The translations under genes and the position numbers were made by a program. This document shows, piece after piece, positions 17,226 to 25,823 of a stretch of 64,000 nucleotides of DNA. How positions within the stretch are numbered: the stretch's first letter is position 1; every line of letters begins with the position of its first letter. Under the pieces are notes generated by a model. The model made no database searches, had not been told where the DNA came from, and saw nothing but the letters and a program-made list of their open reading frames with translations. This DNA comes from Emticicia sp. C21 (GTDB lineage: Bacteria; Bacteroidota; Bacteroidia; Cytophagales; Spirosomataceae). The stretch covers positions 412,063 through 476,062 of the forward strand of contig NZ_QVMT01000001.1 in NCBI RefSeq assembly GCF_003418935.1, given 5' to 3'.

Positions 17226-18497
17226 TTACTTCTTCAAAATCTCTATTCCAATGTTGCATTGCAGGCATTTCTTCTGGCTGCAGAAATTGTTATATAATTC
17301 AATACCTGCCTGTGCATCAAAAGCTGACTTTATTTCCAATCCAAGATTCTTCCACATATCAATGATATGATTACTCTCAGGTGGGAATGATTCCAGAAAT
17401 GCAATAGCTCTATCCATATATATCTGATTATCCATTTTCTGCGAGTAGCACGCCAACAGAGGGATAACCGTATTAATTAAAAGATTATCTATTGAATCTT
17501 TACCCAAGCCCTTACTTTTTCTTTCTATCTTTTTATCAAAATGATAATGTTCCAGCCAATATTCTGATTGTTTAATTTGTAAGGTCATGCGCAAATCCTC
17601 AATAGATTCGGTCTGGGTAAACAATGAGAAAAAGCTCTTTTGCAAGGTAATTAGCTTTGCTAACTGAGCAATTCTGATAGTTGGGAAGTTGGCAGGACGA
17701 GTACGAAGTAGTTTCCATTCGTGCGAGTCAAGCATTTGGTCTTTTAAAGAAAACTTGGAGGAAAAAAACTCATACTCTTGAATTAATTTCTTAGAATAAT
17801 CATCGGCTTCTGTCAACAATCCTGATTGTCCGAAAAATATAGCTTCAATTTGCGTCAGATTATCCCGATGCTTCTGTAATACTTTTAAAGGAAGATTCTG
17901 AGCTAATCGCAGAAATGCTTCAGAATTTATTTTAAACCCAAAGTTTCTGGCCAATAACTGATAGGTGGTTTCTTCCCAATCTCCCTGGTTCGCCTCCAAC
18001 AATTCTCCTACAATCTTTGCTTTTTGAATCAGTCTTTTAGTTAAAGCTTTATCTAAAGTTGCAATTCTGGCCAAGTCTGAGACGCTCTTAAACTGTGGTG
18101 CACAAGGAATTATATTTTTATTAACAAGTAGTGCCTGATATTTAGTTAATAAATTAATATTAGTTATTGGATTTAACTCTAAAGTTGGAATCTCACTGCC
18201 ATCTTTTCTTAAGATTGGCTTATCATGCTCCCATACAACATGCAAAATCACATTGTTATAGGCACCATCATACTGGTGATTATGGTTGTTCCAATCTGAC
18301 GATTTAATATGAATCTCTATATTGCCTGCCCATTCTATTTCTCCAATCTGTATTCTTGCCTGCGAAAAATCAGGGCCTGCGTCGGTATTCAAAATACCAG
18401 TTTTCAGAACCTTAATAGATTCATGATTGGTAGTTCGCAGCAAAGATTTGTTAAATTGTTGAAATTGCCAGAGGTAGTGAATAAAAGCTTCTGTCAT
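17226..18497 (-). CDS. DUF2851 family protein
   Basis: A 423-residue Bacteroidota-conserved protein of unknown function. It opens MTEAFIHYLWQFQQF, then GILNTDAGPDFSQARIQI, WAGNIEIHIKSSDW and YNNVILHVVWEHDK, all typical of DUF2851. The C terminus has four Cys (CSQKKCLQCNIG), a candidate metal site. It starts 26 bases after pyrF and is probably co-transcribed with it; the link with pyrimidine synthesis is only positional. Confidence 0.88.
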   Translation of the reverse strand: MTEAFIHYLWQFQQFNKSLLRTTNHESIKVLKTGILNTDAGPDFSQARIQIGEIEWAGNIEIHIKSSDWNNHNHQYDGAYNNVILHVVWEHDKPILRKDGSEIPTLELNPITNINLLTKYQALLVNKNIIPCAPQFKSVSDLARIATLDKALTKRLIQKAKIVGELLEANQGDWEETTYQLLARNFGFKINSEAFLRLAQNLPLKVLQKHRDNLTQIEAIFFGQSGLLTEADDYSKKLIQEYEFFSSKFSLKDQMLDSHEWKLLRTRPANFPTIRIAQLAKLITLQKSFFSLFTQTESIEDLRMTLQIKQSEYWLEHYHFDKKIERKSKGLGKDSIDNLLINTVIPLLACYSQKMDNQIYMDRAIAFLESFPPESNHIIDMWKNLGLEIKSAFDAQAGIELYNNFCSQKKCLQCNIGIEILKK

Positions 18498-18523
18498 GTT
18501 AATATAAACCTTTGACTAAAATA

Positions 18524-19360
18524 TTATACAATTGCTGAAAGGTACTTTTCCATTTCTTGTTGTACTTTTTGTGCTTCTTTTCTAGCCCTAGCTGCAAAAT
18601 CTTCTCCACTCGAAGCATAAATAATCGCTCTTGATGAATTGACTAAAAGCCCGCATTGCTTGTTCATACCATAGCGGGATACCTCTTCAAGACTTCCACC
18701 CTGTGCTCCTACTCCCGGTACTAATAGAAAATGGTCAGGAACTATTTTACGAATCTCTGCTAGTTTATCGGCTTGGGTAGCTCCTACCACGTACATCATC
18801 GATTCACTATTACCCCACTCCTGCGATTTTGTCAATACCTGTTCATATAAAGCTCTTTGCTCACCATCAACCTCCACTTTCAGGTGCTGGAAATCGTTGC
18901 TGCCTATGTTAGAGGTCAATGCCAACAATATCACCCACTTTCCATCAAATGCTAAAAAAGGCTGTACCGAGTCGCGACCCATGTAAGGTGCAACCGTTAC
19001 CGAGTCAAAATCAAAGCAGGAAGAGTTTTTATCAAAAAACGTACGTGCATATAGTTCAGAAGTATTCCCAATATCCCCTCTTTTAGCATCTGCTATGGTA
19101 AAACATTCTTTGGGAATATAATCCATCGTTTTTTGCAGGCTCTCCCATCCTTTTACCCCCATAGCCTCATAAAATGCAATATTTGGTTTATAAGCTACAG
19201 CATATTGGGCAGTAGCATCTATAATCTGGCGATTGAATTCAAAAATTGGGTCTTCGGTTTGTAAAAGGTGTTGTGGTATTTTTTTTAAATCAGTGTCAAG
19301 CCCTACGCACAAGTAAGATTTCTTTTTTAAAATTTGCTCAAAGAGTTGTTGTTTGGTCAT
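18524..19360 (-). CDS. pyrF: Orotidine 5'-phosphate decarboxylase
   Basis: Catalyses the last step of UMP synthesis, decarboxylating OMP. The 278-residue protein is of the longer type seen in Bacteroidota and Mycobacteria. Motifs seen: [13 protein letters not shown] near residue 17, [15 protein letters not shown] with the catalytic Asp-Lys array near 85, and the phosphate-binding [15 protein letters not shown] near 205. The ATG at 19360 gives the normal [11 protein letters not shown] terminus. It is upstream of the DUF2851 gene on the same strand and divergent from rfbC. Confidence 0.95.
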   Translation of the reverse strand: MTKQQLFEQILKKKSYLCVGLDTDLKKIPQHLLQTEDPIFEFNRQIIDATAQYAVAYKPNIAFYEAMGVKGWESLQKTMDYIPKECFTIADAKRGDIGNTSELYARTFFDKNSSCFDFDSVTVAPYMGRDSVQPFLAFDGKWVILLALTSNIGSNDFQHLKVEVDGEQRALYEQVLTKSQEWGNSESMMYVVGATQADKLAEIRKIVPDHFLLVPGVGAQGGSLEEVSRYGMNKQCGLLVNSSRAIIYASSGEDFAARARKEAQKVQQEMEKYLSAIV

Positions 19361-19416
19361 ACGGTAGAAAAATTTTGACAAATTTCCTTAATTCTGTCGA
19401 TTTAATAAGAAAGTAC

Positions 19417-19446
19417 CTTGAAATTATTTAATAAATATTACTTTTG
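19417..19446 (+). promoter_or_regulatory. Probable promoter of rfbC
   Basis: CTTG at 19417-19420 and TACTTTTG at 19439-19446, an 18-base spacer, matching the Bacteroidota -33/-7 pattern; about 100 bases of leader follow. Confidence 0.5.
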
Positions 19447-19550
19447 CATAAACTATTGCTTAATTGAAAGCATAAACAGTGGCTAACATTGCTACTACCG
19501 CGAATTGACATAGTTCTATACGGTAATCTAAAAATCGAATATAAAGAATA

Positions 19551-20081
19551 ATGGAGTTTAGAAAAACATCTATAGAAGGATTAATAGAAGTTCTGCCTCG
19601 TATTTTTGGCGATGAAAGAGGATATTTTTTAGAATCTTACCATAAAGAGGCTTTTTCTAATAATGGTATTCCTTTTGAATTCGTACAGGATAATCAATCT
19701 TTATCTTCGGCAGGCGTTTTAAGAGGCCTGCATTTTCAGGCGGAGCCCCATGCACAAGGAAAACTGGTAAGAGTAATTATAGGCAAAGCACTTGATGTGG
19801 CTGTAGACTTACGCCCGGGCTCCCCTACCTTCGGAAAGCATGAGAAGTTTCTATTAGATGCAAAAACCCAGAATATGGTATATATACCCGCAGGTTTCGC
19901 TCATGGATTTTTAGCCTTAGAGCAATGTCTATTTACTTATAAATGTACAAATTTCTACAATAAAGCCTCTGAAGGCGGTATTATCTGGAATGACCCGGAC
20001 CTTGGTATTGACTGGGGGATTGAAAACCCGAATATTTCTCAAAAAGACCTTGAATTGCCTAAATTTAAGGATATTTTCTAA
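19551..20081 (+). CDS. rfbC: dTDP-4-dehydrorhamnose 3,5-epimerase
   Basis: A 176-residue cupin-fold epimerase acting third in dTDP-L-rhamnose synthesis. Motifs: GDERGYFLESYH near 20, VLRGLHFQ with the catalytic His near 61, DVAVDLRPGSPTFG near 82, and YIPAGFAHGFLAL near 111 with the metal-fold His. Length and layout are canonical. The rest of the rhamnose pathway (rfbA, rfbB, rfbD) is not next to it, so it is a lone pathway gene beside a CpsB-type phosphatase. Confidence 0.93.
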   Translation: MEFRKTSIEGLIEVLPRIFGDERGYFLESYHKEAFSNNGIPFEFVQDNQSLSSAGVLRGLHFQAEPHAQGKLVRVIIGKALDVAVDLRPGSPTFGKHEKFLLDAKTQNMVYIPAGFAHGFLALEQCLFTYKCTNFYNKASEGGIIWNDPDLGIDWGIENPNISQKDLELPKFKDIF

Positions 20082-20208
20082 GAAAAATCCAGGTGGTAGT
20101 TTGTCATAAATGATACCAACTTTATCATCTTTCAAATATTTTTTTTTTAAGCTACTGTTATTGAGCGTTTGCTACCGCTTAGTATATTTCTACTGCAAAT
20201 AGGGTGCT

Positions 20209-20233
20209 TTGGCACGGTGTTGGTTTACATTTG
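20209..20233 (+). promoter_or_regulatory. Overlapping sigma-54-like and housekeeping promoter candidates
   Basis: TTGGCACGGTGTTGGT resembles the sigma-54 -24/-12 element (TGGCAC-N5-TTGC, with the -12 C replaced by T). TACATTTG at 20226-20233, directly after it, matches the Bacteroidota -7 box. Either could drive the PHP phosphatase gene at 20295. Confidence 0.4.
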
Positions 20234-20294
20234 TAATCAATAGGAAGTTCCTTTGATTGAATCCTGAATTAAGCCACAAAACAACGACAAATCA

Positions 20295-21089
20295 ATGTTT
20301 GAAACATTGTTCAAAAAACCTCTATTAGGAAAAAATAGTGCTTTTACCCAACACCCTTTGACAGTCGATGTACACGCTCATATTCTACCCCACTTAGATG
20401 ATGGAGCGTCTAATGTCGATCAAAGTATTACAATTATACGAGGCTTGCAAGCCCTGGGGTACAAAAAGATTATTGCTACGCCACATGTGATGAGTGGTTT
20501 TTATAACAACTCATATGAAGACATTCTTCAATCGCTACATCTTCTGAGAAGTATTTTAAAGAGAAACAACATCAATGTTGAGATAGAAGCCTCGGCAGAG
20601 TATTACTTAGAAGATAATTTATTCAGGTCAATCGAACGCGGAGAGATATTATCGTTTGGCAATCAAAAGAAATATCTCCTCTTTGAAGCGTCATTTATTG
20701 CCAAACCAGCTTATCTGATTGAATCAGCTCATCGGATTCAACAGGCAGGCTATATTCCGGTATTGGCACATCCTGAGCGCTATATTAGTTTGAATAATAT
20801 TGATACGCTTACCCGTTTATTATTCAATGGAATTCTTTTTCAAGTGAATATTGGGTCATTAACCGGATATTATTCTAAGCAAGCACAGGAAATGGCAGAA
20901 ACTCTGGTAAAGAAAAATATGGTGGCATTTTTTGGCACCAACTGCCATAATGAAAGCCAGTTGAAAGGTATAAAAGCAGCCTATGAATTGCCTTATTTCC
21001 AATATGCAGCCAAAGAAAACGTATTGAACAACTCATTAATGGAAAGTGAGACACAGTACTGGTCGACTAAGATGTATGCCAGAATTTAA
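20295..21089 (+). CDS. CpsB/YwqE-type protein-tyrosine phosphatase (PHP domain)
   Basis: A 264-residue PHP-fold metallo-phosphatase. The N-terminal metal motif is VDVHAHILPHLDDGA (about 29-43), followed by IIATPHVMSGFY near 77, the acidic EASAEYYLEDNL near 104, and AHPERYISL near 164. In Gram-positive and Bacteroidota capsule systems such enzymes dephosphorylate the tyrosine kinase that controls polysaccharide export. Neighbouring rfbC also belongs to surface-sugar metabolism, but no kinase or export gene is here. A terminator follows. Confidence 0.85.
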   Translation: MFETLFKKPLLGKNSAFTQHPLTVDVHAHILPHLDDGASNVDQSITIIRGLQALGYKKIIATPHVMSGFYNNSYEDILQSLHLLRSILKRNNINVEIEASAEYYLEDNLFRSIERGEILSFGNQKKYLLFEASFIAKPAYLIESAHRIQQAGYIPVLAHPERYISLNNIDTLTRLLFNGILFQVNIGSLTGYYSKQAQEMAETLVKKNMVAFFGTNCHNESQLKGIKAAYELPYFQYAAKENVLNNSLMESETQYWSTKMYARI

Positions 21090-21121
21090 TGGTGTAGTAA
21101 GTAGTATCTGTCAACTTATTT

Positions 21122-21166
21122 AAGCACGAATTCGTTTATCCCATATTCGTTTTCGTGCTTTTTTTC
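21122..21166 (+). terminator. Rho-independent terminator
   Basis: AAGCACGAA / TTCGTGCTT stem with about 21 bases between, followed by a run of seven T. Confidence 0.75.
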
Positions 21167-21211
21167 AATAAGATTGTCATAACTATCTATAGAAGTGCTA
21201 CAATCTGTTTC

Positions 21212-21517
21212 TTAGTAAAAAACCAAAAATTCATCTCTAAACTCTTCTGATAAGTCTTTGACATAAGTATATCTGCCAATCTCGTTTTTGCTTGGAGAAA
21301 GAGAAAGATTTAAAGTCGCTTCGAATTTATGGTCATGTTCAAAGTTTTTAGAAAAGACAATTTTTATATCCCTTTTGTATGCCTGAATAGACTCTAAAGG
21401 CACCCCAATTTCGTCTTTTAGGAATTCGTTCTCCTTGTTATTAATACATAACATATAACCTTGTATAGCTTTATTATAAAGCTCCGTAAAATAGTTTTCA
21501 CTAACCTGGATTGTCAT
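21212..21517 (-). CDS. Hypothetical protein, 101 residues
   Basis: No family recognised. It is a soluble, acidic protein with alternating strands (IKIVFSKNFEHDHKFEATLNLSL) and no signal peptide. The ATG at 21517 is the only good start. It lies between a terminator and lpxH; its coding potential is supported by normal codon use for the window, but its reality is only moderately sure. Confidence 0.5.
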   Translation of the reverse strand: MTIQVSENYFTELYNKAIQGYMLCINNKENEFLKDEIGVPLESIQAYKRDIKIVFSKNFEHDHKFEATLNLSLSPSKNEIGRYTYVKDLSEEFRDEFLVFY

Positions 21518-21616
21518 TTGTAGGATATTTAATGTCTCATTATTGTATCGAAAATGCTATAGAAGATTATCTTAAATTTTTATGACTCAAGCCAGGCGTT
21601 CCGATACCACCCTGTA

Positions 21617-22429
21617 TTATGGTTCTGCAGATGTCAGCACAACATCTTTCCCATCAAAAACAGCATAACTGTCATAAAATATCCAATCGCCGAGGTTAAT
21701 ATAACGGGCTGTTGGAGTGATTTTTTTATCAACTTTGGTATGTCGGTGCCCAAAGATATAATAGTCGTGGTGTTCTTTTGCTTCTATTTCTTTTGAGTAG
21801 CCTACCAAAAACTCTTTATCATCGCCCAGATACTGTTCTGGTTCTCTCTTTTTTCGCCAGCTATGCTTACTCCACAGATTGCCCAGGAATAATCCCAGAT
21901 TTGGGTGCATCACTCTATCGAATAAAAAACGAGGCAGTTTGCCTTCAAAAATTACCTGTAAAAACTTATAGCCGTAATCGCCTTTGCCCAATCCGTCACC
22001 ATGTCCAATGTAAAACTTCTTATTATTAAATACATAGCTCTTGGGTCTACGTATAGTCGTTACGCCTAATTCTTTTTCGAAATAATCGGTCATCCACATA
22101 TCTCTATTACCTAAGAAGACAATTATTTCGATTCCTGAATCTGCTAGTTCAGCCAGTTTACCCATAAATCTTACATAACCTTTAGGCACTACTCTTTTGT
22201 ATTCAAACCAGAAATCAAACAAATCACCTACCAGAAAAATAATTTCGGCATCTTGCTTAATGTCATCCAGCCAGGCTACAATTCTTTTTTCACGATTAAG
22301 GCTTTCTGTATGAGAGGGTGCTCCTAAGTGGAAGTCAGAAGCAAAATATATCTTTTTTCCGAGCGATAAGTTTCGATTCAAGCGTATAATTTTGGAGGTC
22401 GAAAATCTATAATTCAAATATCTTTGCAA
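21617..22429 (-). CDS. lpxH: UDP-2,3-diacylglucosamine diphosphatase
   Basis: Calcineurin-like metallophosphoesterase that converts UDP-2,3-diacylglucosamine to lipid X in lipid A synthesis. All metal motifs are present: FASDFHLG near 29, LVGDLFDFWFEY near 66, FLGNRDMW near 103, YIGHGDGLG near 142 and IFGHRHTKVD near 225. The 270-residue length fits the Bacteroidota version. A start a few residues inside is possible. A MITE-like element lies between its start and the divergent response regulator. Confidence 0.9.
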   Translation of the reverse strand: MQRYLNYRFSTSKIIRLNRNLSLGKKIYFASDFHLGAPSHTESLNREKRIVAWLDDIKQDAEIIFLVGDLFDFWFEYKRVVPKGYVRFMGKLAELADSGIEIIVFLGNRDMWMTDYFEKELGVTTIRRPKSYVFNNKKFYIGHGDGLGKGDYGYKFLQVIFEGKLPRFLFDRVMHPNLGLFLGNLWSKHSWRKKREPEQYLGDDKEFLVGYSKEIEAKEHHDYYIFGHRHTKVDKKITPTARYINLGDWIFYDSYAVFDGKDVVLTSAEP

Positions 22430-22469
22430 AAGTACATATTTTATCAGGCTTTAGTGAAATTTGATTTGT

Positions 22470-22641
22470 AAGTTGTTTAGGATTATTCCTTACATTTAAA
22501 AATATGTTGTTTTGGCTACGCCTGCATCGAATAATTTAAACCCCGAAAGGAATTCCATAGCGATGCTATGTTTTCATTATTTGATTTGTCTCGCTCAAAA
22601 CACCCTATTTTTAAAAAAGTAACGAAAATCCTAAACAACTT
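22470..22641. mobile_element. MITE-like non-coding inverted-repeat element
   Basis: Perfect 15-bp terminal inverted repeats (AAGTTGTTTAGGATT at 22470-22484 and its complement at 22627-22641). Internally, TTTAAAAATA with a GTTTTG segment pairs with its complement nearer the right end, and CATAGC/GCTATG forms the tip. The whole 172 bases can fold into one long imperfect hairpin, and no ORF is present. It may be a MITE or relic of an insertion sequence; clear target-site duplication is not seen. Confidence 0.6.
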
Positions 22642-22707
22642 CTTTGTTAAAAATCTTCTTTCCTTATCTTTACACCAAAATAGCATAGACCAAACTTAAA
22701 AACATAT

Positions 22708-23085
22708 ATGCCTTCAATGAAACGAGTATTGATAGCCGAAGACAGTTCAGTAATTCAGAACTTAGCCAAGAAAATTTTGGAGTTCCAGAATTTTGAAATC
22801 ACCGCTGTAAAAAATGGAGAACAAGTAATGCAACTGCTTGAAAAAGAAGACTTTGACATTCTGCTTCTCGACATTAACATGCCTATCATGGATGGTATGG
22901 AGTGTATCAAGGCTATTCGTGAGTTGAGCGACAAGAAAAAGGCTAATGTTCCAGCAGTGGCTATCACCGGAAATGCTAAAAACTATTCTGAAGACGATTT
23001 CAAAAATGCAGGATTCAACGACGCTTTAATGAAGCCTTTGAATTTTGACAGACTCGTAACAGTGGTAAAAGGTTTAACAGAGTAG
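22708..23085 (+). CDS. Single-domain response regulator (CheY-like)
   Basis: A 125-residue receiver domain: acidic pocket RVLIAEDSS near 6-14, phospho-acceptor Asp about 55 in ILLLDINMPIMDG, conserved Thr in AITGN near 91 and Lys in LMKPLNF near 109. No output domain and no adjacent kinase. Both the ATG at 22708 and one at 22717 are usable. It lies downstream of the MITE-like element and 60 bases before an MBL hydrolase gene, with a hairpin in between. Confidence 0.9.
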   Translation: MPSMKRVLIAEDSSVIQNLAKKILEFQNFEITAVKNGEQVMQLLEKEDFDILLLDINMPIMDGMECIKAIRELSDKKKANVPAVAITGNAKNYSEDDFKNAGFNDALMKPLNFDRLVTVVKGLTE

Positions 23086-23106
23086 CTATCAAGAGTTTTA
23101 ATTATC

Positions 23107-23134
23107 CGGTAGTAATCTCCAGAGATTGCTACCG
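23107..23134. other. Stem-loop between response regulator and MBL hydrolase genes
   Basis: CGGTAGTAATCTC and GAGATTGCTACCG pair over 12 of 13 positions with almost no loop. No U-run follows; it may be a 3'-end stabilising hairpin or a regulatory stem before the next gene. Confidence 0.5.
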
Positions 23135-23145
23135 TAATCTTCAGC

Positions 23146-23928
23146 ATGCAAGTAACTTTTCTCGGAACAGGTACCTCGGCGGGTGTTCCCGTACTTACAT
23201 GTAGATGCGAAGTCTGCAATTCACTCGATTTCAGAGACAAGCGTCTGCGCGTATCTGTTTGGATAGAAGTGAATGGCAAGAGTTTTATCATTGATACCGG
23301 CCCCGATCTAAGGCAACAGGCGTTGCGCGAACGAATCTCCCAGCTTGATGCCATTATCTATACCCACGAGCATAAAGACCATACTGCCGGACTTGATGAT
23401 GTTCGTCCATTTAATTATCTGAACGGTATGCGCCACGTTAATCTCTATGGGCATCCAAGGGTATTAAATCAATTAAAAAGAGAGTTTGCTTACGCTTTTG
23501 AGGACATAAAATATCCGGGCGTGCCATTACTCAATCTACAAGAAATTTCAACTGATTTGCAACCTTTTGTAATAGAAGGCGTTGAATTTACACCTATTGA
23601 AGTGCTTCATCATCGCTTGCCGGTGTTAGGCTTTCGGGTAGGTGATTTTACTTATATTACTGATGTGAATTACATTTCTGAAGAAGAAATGGAAAAGGTT
23701 TACGGAAGTAAAGTATTGGTCTTAGGTGCTTTGCAGCATGAGCCGCATATCTCTCATTTTAATTTAAGTCAGGCTATTGAAGTGGCTCAGAAAATTAATG
23801 CTTCTACTACTTATTTTACACATATCAGCCATAAACTAGGCTTACATGCAGAGGTAGAAAAACTACTACCTGCCAATATGCGTTTAGCTTATGACGGCCT
23901 GAAAATCAGCCTACCGAACCCTTTATAA
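23146..23928 (+). CDS. MBL-fold metallohydrolase (PhnP-like)
   Basis: A 260-residue metallo-beta-lactamase-fold protein similar to PhnP cyclic phosphodiesterases and related nucleases. It has FLGTGTSAGVPV at the N terminus, a cysteine cluster CRCEVC (about 19-24) typical of PhnP structural zinc, the metal motif YTHEHKDHTAGLDD near 73, and HISHFNLSQAIE and THISHKLGLH in the C-terminal part. It probably hydrolyses a phosphodiester; the natural substrate is unknown. It is followed after 20 bases by the FAN1-like gene, suggesting co-transcription. Confidence 0.83.
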   Translation: MQVTFLGTGTSAGVPVLTCRCEVCNSLDFRDKRLRVSVWIEVNGKSFIIDTGPDLRQQALRERISQLDAIIYTHEHKDHTAGLDDVRPFNYLNGMRHVNLYGHPRVLNQLKREFAYAFEDIKYPGVPLLNLQEISTDLQPFVIEGVEFTPIEVLHHRLPVLGFRVGDFTYITDVNYISEEEMEKVYGSKVLVLGALQHEPHISHFNLSQAIEVAQKINASTTYFTHISHKLGLHAEVEKLLPANMRLAYDGLKISLPNPL

Positions 23929-23948
23929 AGGTATATTGTTTTTTGAGT

Positions 23949-25685
23949 ATGGCAGAGCAAAACGAGCTTCCCCCAAAATATTATCTCGAATACTTTAATT
24001 ATCTGTTGGATTTTGTCCAGGAGAAGTATCGTCATATTCTTAATGAAAATGAATGGCGTTTTTTGCGTAAATATTACTGCCTGAGCGAAGATGCTCAATG
24101 CTTATTTATTCGTTTCAGCAATCGCAAAGGCTTATTCTTTAAAGTCAACAAATTAGCGTATGCCGAATTAACTGATATTCCTGCATTATTAAATGAGTTG
24201 CTCGATAGAGGATTTATAGAGCCTATCCATGCCGAAAAGCATGAAACTTTCAGCAAAGAATTGCTGGGTATTTTTGGCAAAGATGAATTGGTGAATCGTT
24301 TTACTAAAATAGTAGCAGCAACTGCAGAAAGTACCCCCAAAGCTGAAAGAATCTCTTACAAAAAACTCAAAAAAGATGAACTGGTAGAAACACTTCTGAA
24401 AGCCTTTAGTTTTGAAGAAATTGTAGATGCTATTAAAGATTTAGAGCCTGTTGTTAAAGTATGTTATGAGTTTGAAGTGACTTTTATGAAGTTTCTTTTC
24501 TTTGGCAACCGTTATCTGGATATGACAGAGTTTGTGGTACGCGATTTAGGCTTAATACAATACGAAAGCCACGATGATGATAAATTGGTAGCCCGATTTA
24601 ATACCCGCAAAGATGCTGAAGACAAATGGTTGATTACTGACCAGAATGACCTCTTCTCTCAATTAAAAGATACTGCTTCACCACTCGAAGTCTATGACTG
24701 GTTTATGAATTTTACGGATTCAGTTAATGATTTAAGTGAAGTAGCTAAGCCCTCCTACGAGAGGCTTATCCTGAAAGTCGGGACGTATCTTGAAAAGAGT
24801 AAACTTTATGATGAAGCATTAAATACTTTCCGCCTTACCGAACAAGTACCATCCAGAGAAAGACAGGTGCGAACACTGCAAAAATTAGGGTATATTGATG
24901 AAGCGCTTTCGCTTTGCCAATTAATGATAGAGTTTCCGAAGAATGCTGACGAGCGGTTTTATGCGACTGATTTCATGAATCAGATTAGCAGCAAAAAGCG
25001 AGTACATAAAAAGAGTACAACCTCATGGCTACACCAGTCCGAATCCATTACGATTTCAGAAGAGTTCCGGCATCAGGTAGAAATGGGTGTGGCAGATTAT
25101 TATATCAATCAGGGAAAAATGGCAATTTTTTCTGAAAATCATACGTGGAGGGCTATCTTTGGCTTAATCTTCTGGGATATTGTCTTTGACCCAAGTCTGG
25201 TTGCTTTCCACCACCCTTTTCAACGCCGCCCTTCTGATTTATATCTTCCTGATTTTTATGAAAAACGCCAGGATTTAATCATCAGTCATTTAGAGAGTTT
25301 TGATAATATCCAGACACTACTGGTATATATGGGCGAGCGATACGAATCAAAATTTGGCATTGCTAATCCTTTTGTGCCTTGGCTTGAAGAGATATGGATA
25401 ATGGTCAGAAAAGCGGTGGAAGTTATCAATTTTGAATCATTAAAGAAGATTTTGCACGAAATGTCTAAAAATCTGGTAGAAAATTTACGCGGTTTCCCTG
25501 ACTTATTCATGTGGGATGAGCATAATAACGAATATTGCTTTGTAGAGGTGAAATCACCTACCGATAATCTATCGAATCAACAATTATTCTGGCTACAGTT
25601 TTTTAAAGAGGTTGGTGTGAATTCTAAGGTTTTGAGGGTTTATTGGGAGAAGCCTGCGGAAGAAATGAGTGATTTAGTGATTTAG
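23949..25685 (+). CDS. FAN1-like structure-specific nuclease with VRR-NUC domain
   Basis: A 578-residue protein with the layout of bacterial FAN1: N-terminal helical DNA-binding region, a SAP-like segment (KKLKKDELVETLLKAF, about 134-150), a TPR-like helical middle (DEALNTFRL..RTLQKLGYIDEAL), and a C-terminal VRR-NUC nuclease with RGFPDLFMWD (metal-binding Asp about 519) and CFVEVKSPTD (Glu about 534, Lys 536). FAN1 proteins are repair nucleases acting on 5' flaps and interstrand crosslinks. The ATG at 23949 is used; two residues earlier a TTG is possible. Its last codons (MSDLVI, stop) are made of the repeat element B that follows. Confidence 0.85.
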   Translation: MAEQNELPPKYYLEYFNYLLDFVQEKYRHILNENEWRFLRKYYCLSEDAQCLFIRFSNRKGLFFKVNKLAYAELTDIPALLNELLDRGFIEPIHAEKHETFSKELLGIFGKDELVNRFTKIVAATAESTPKAERISYKKLKKDELVETLLKAFSFEEIVDAIKDLEPVVKVCYEFEVTFMKFLFFGNRYLDMTEFVVRDLGLIQYESHDDDKLVARFNTRKDAEDKWLITDQNDLFSQLKDTASPLEVYDWFMNFTDSVNDLSEVAKPSYERLILKVGTYLEKSKLYDEALNTFRLTEQVPSRERQVRTLQKLGYIDEALSLCQLMIEFPKNADERFYATDFMNQISSKKRVHKKSTTSWLHQSESITISEEFRHQVEMGVADYYINQGKMAIFSENHTWRAIFGLIFWDIVFDPSLVAFHHPFQRRPSDLYLPDFYEKRQDLIISHLESFDNIQTLLVYMGERYESKFGIANPFVPWLEEIWIMVRKAVEVINFESLKKILHEMSKNLVENLRGFPDLFMWDEHNNEYCFVEVKSPTDNLSNQQLFWLQFFKEVGVNSKVLRVYWEKPAEEMSDLVI

Positions 25686-25823
25686 TGATTTAGTGATTAA
25701 AATTTTAATCACTCATTAAGCTAAAATATAAGTTTGTGATAATTCAAAACCAGCCGTAATAGTAAGTAAGCTACTAAAGTAATCACTAAATTACTCATTC
25801 ACTAAATCACTCATTCACTCAAT
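25665..25823. repeat. Octamer inverted-repeat element B
   Basis: The left arm is four copies of AGTGATTT-type octamers; then comes a perfect 22-bp palindrome at 25692-25713 centred on AAAATTTT; the right arm has TCACTAAATTACTCATTCACTAAATCACTCATTCACTC. It covers the stop codons of both convergent neighbours. Confidence 0.8.
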
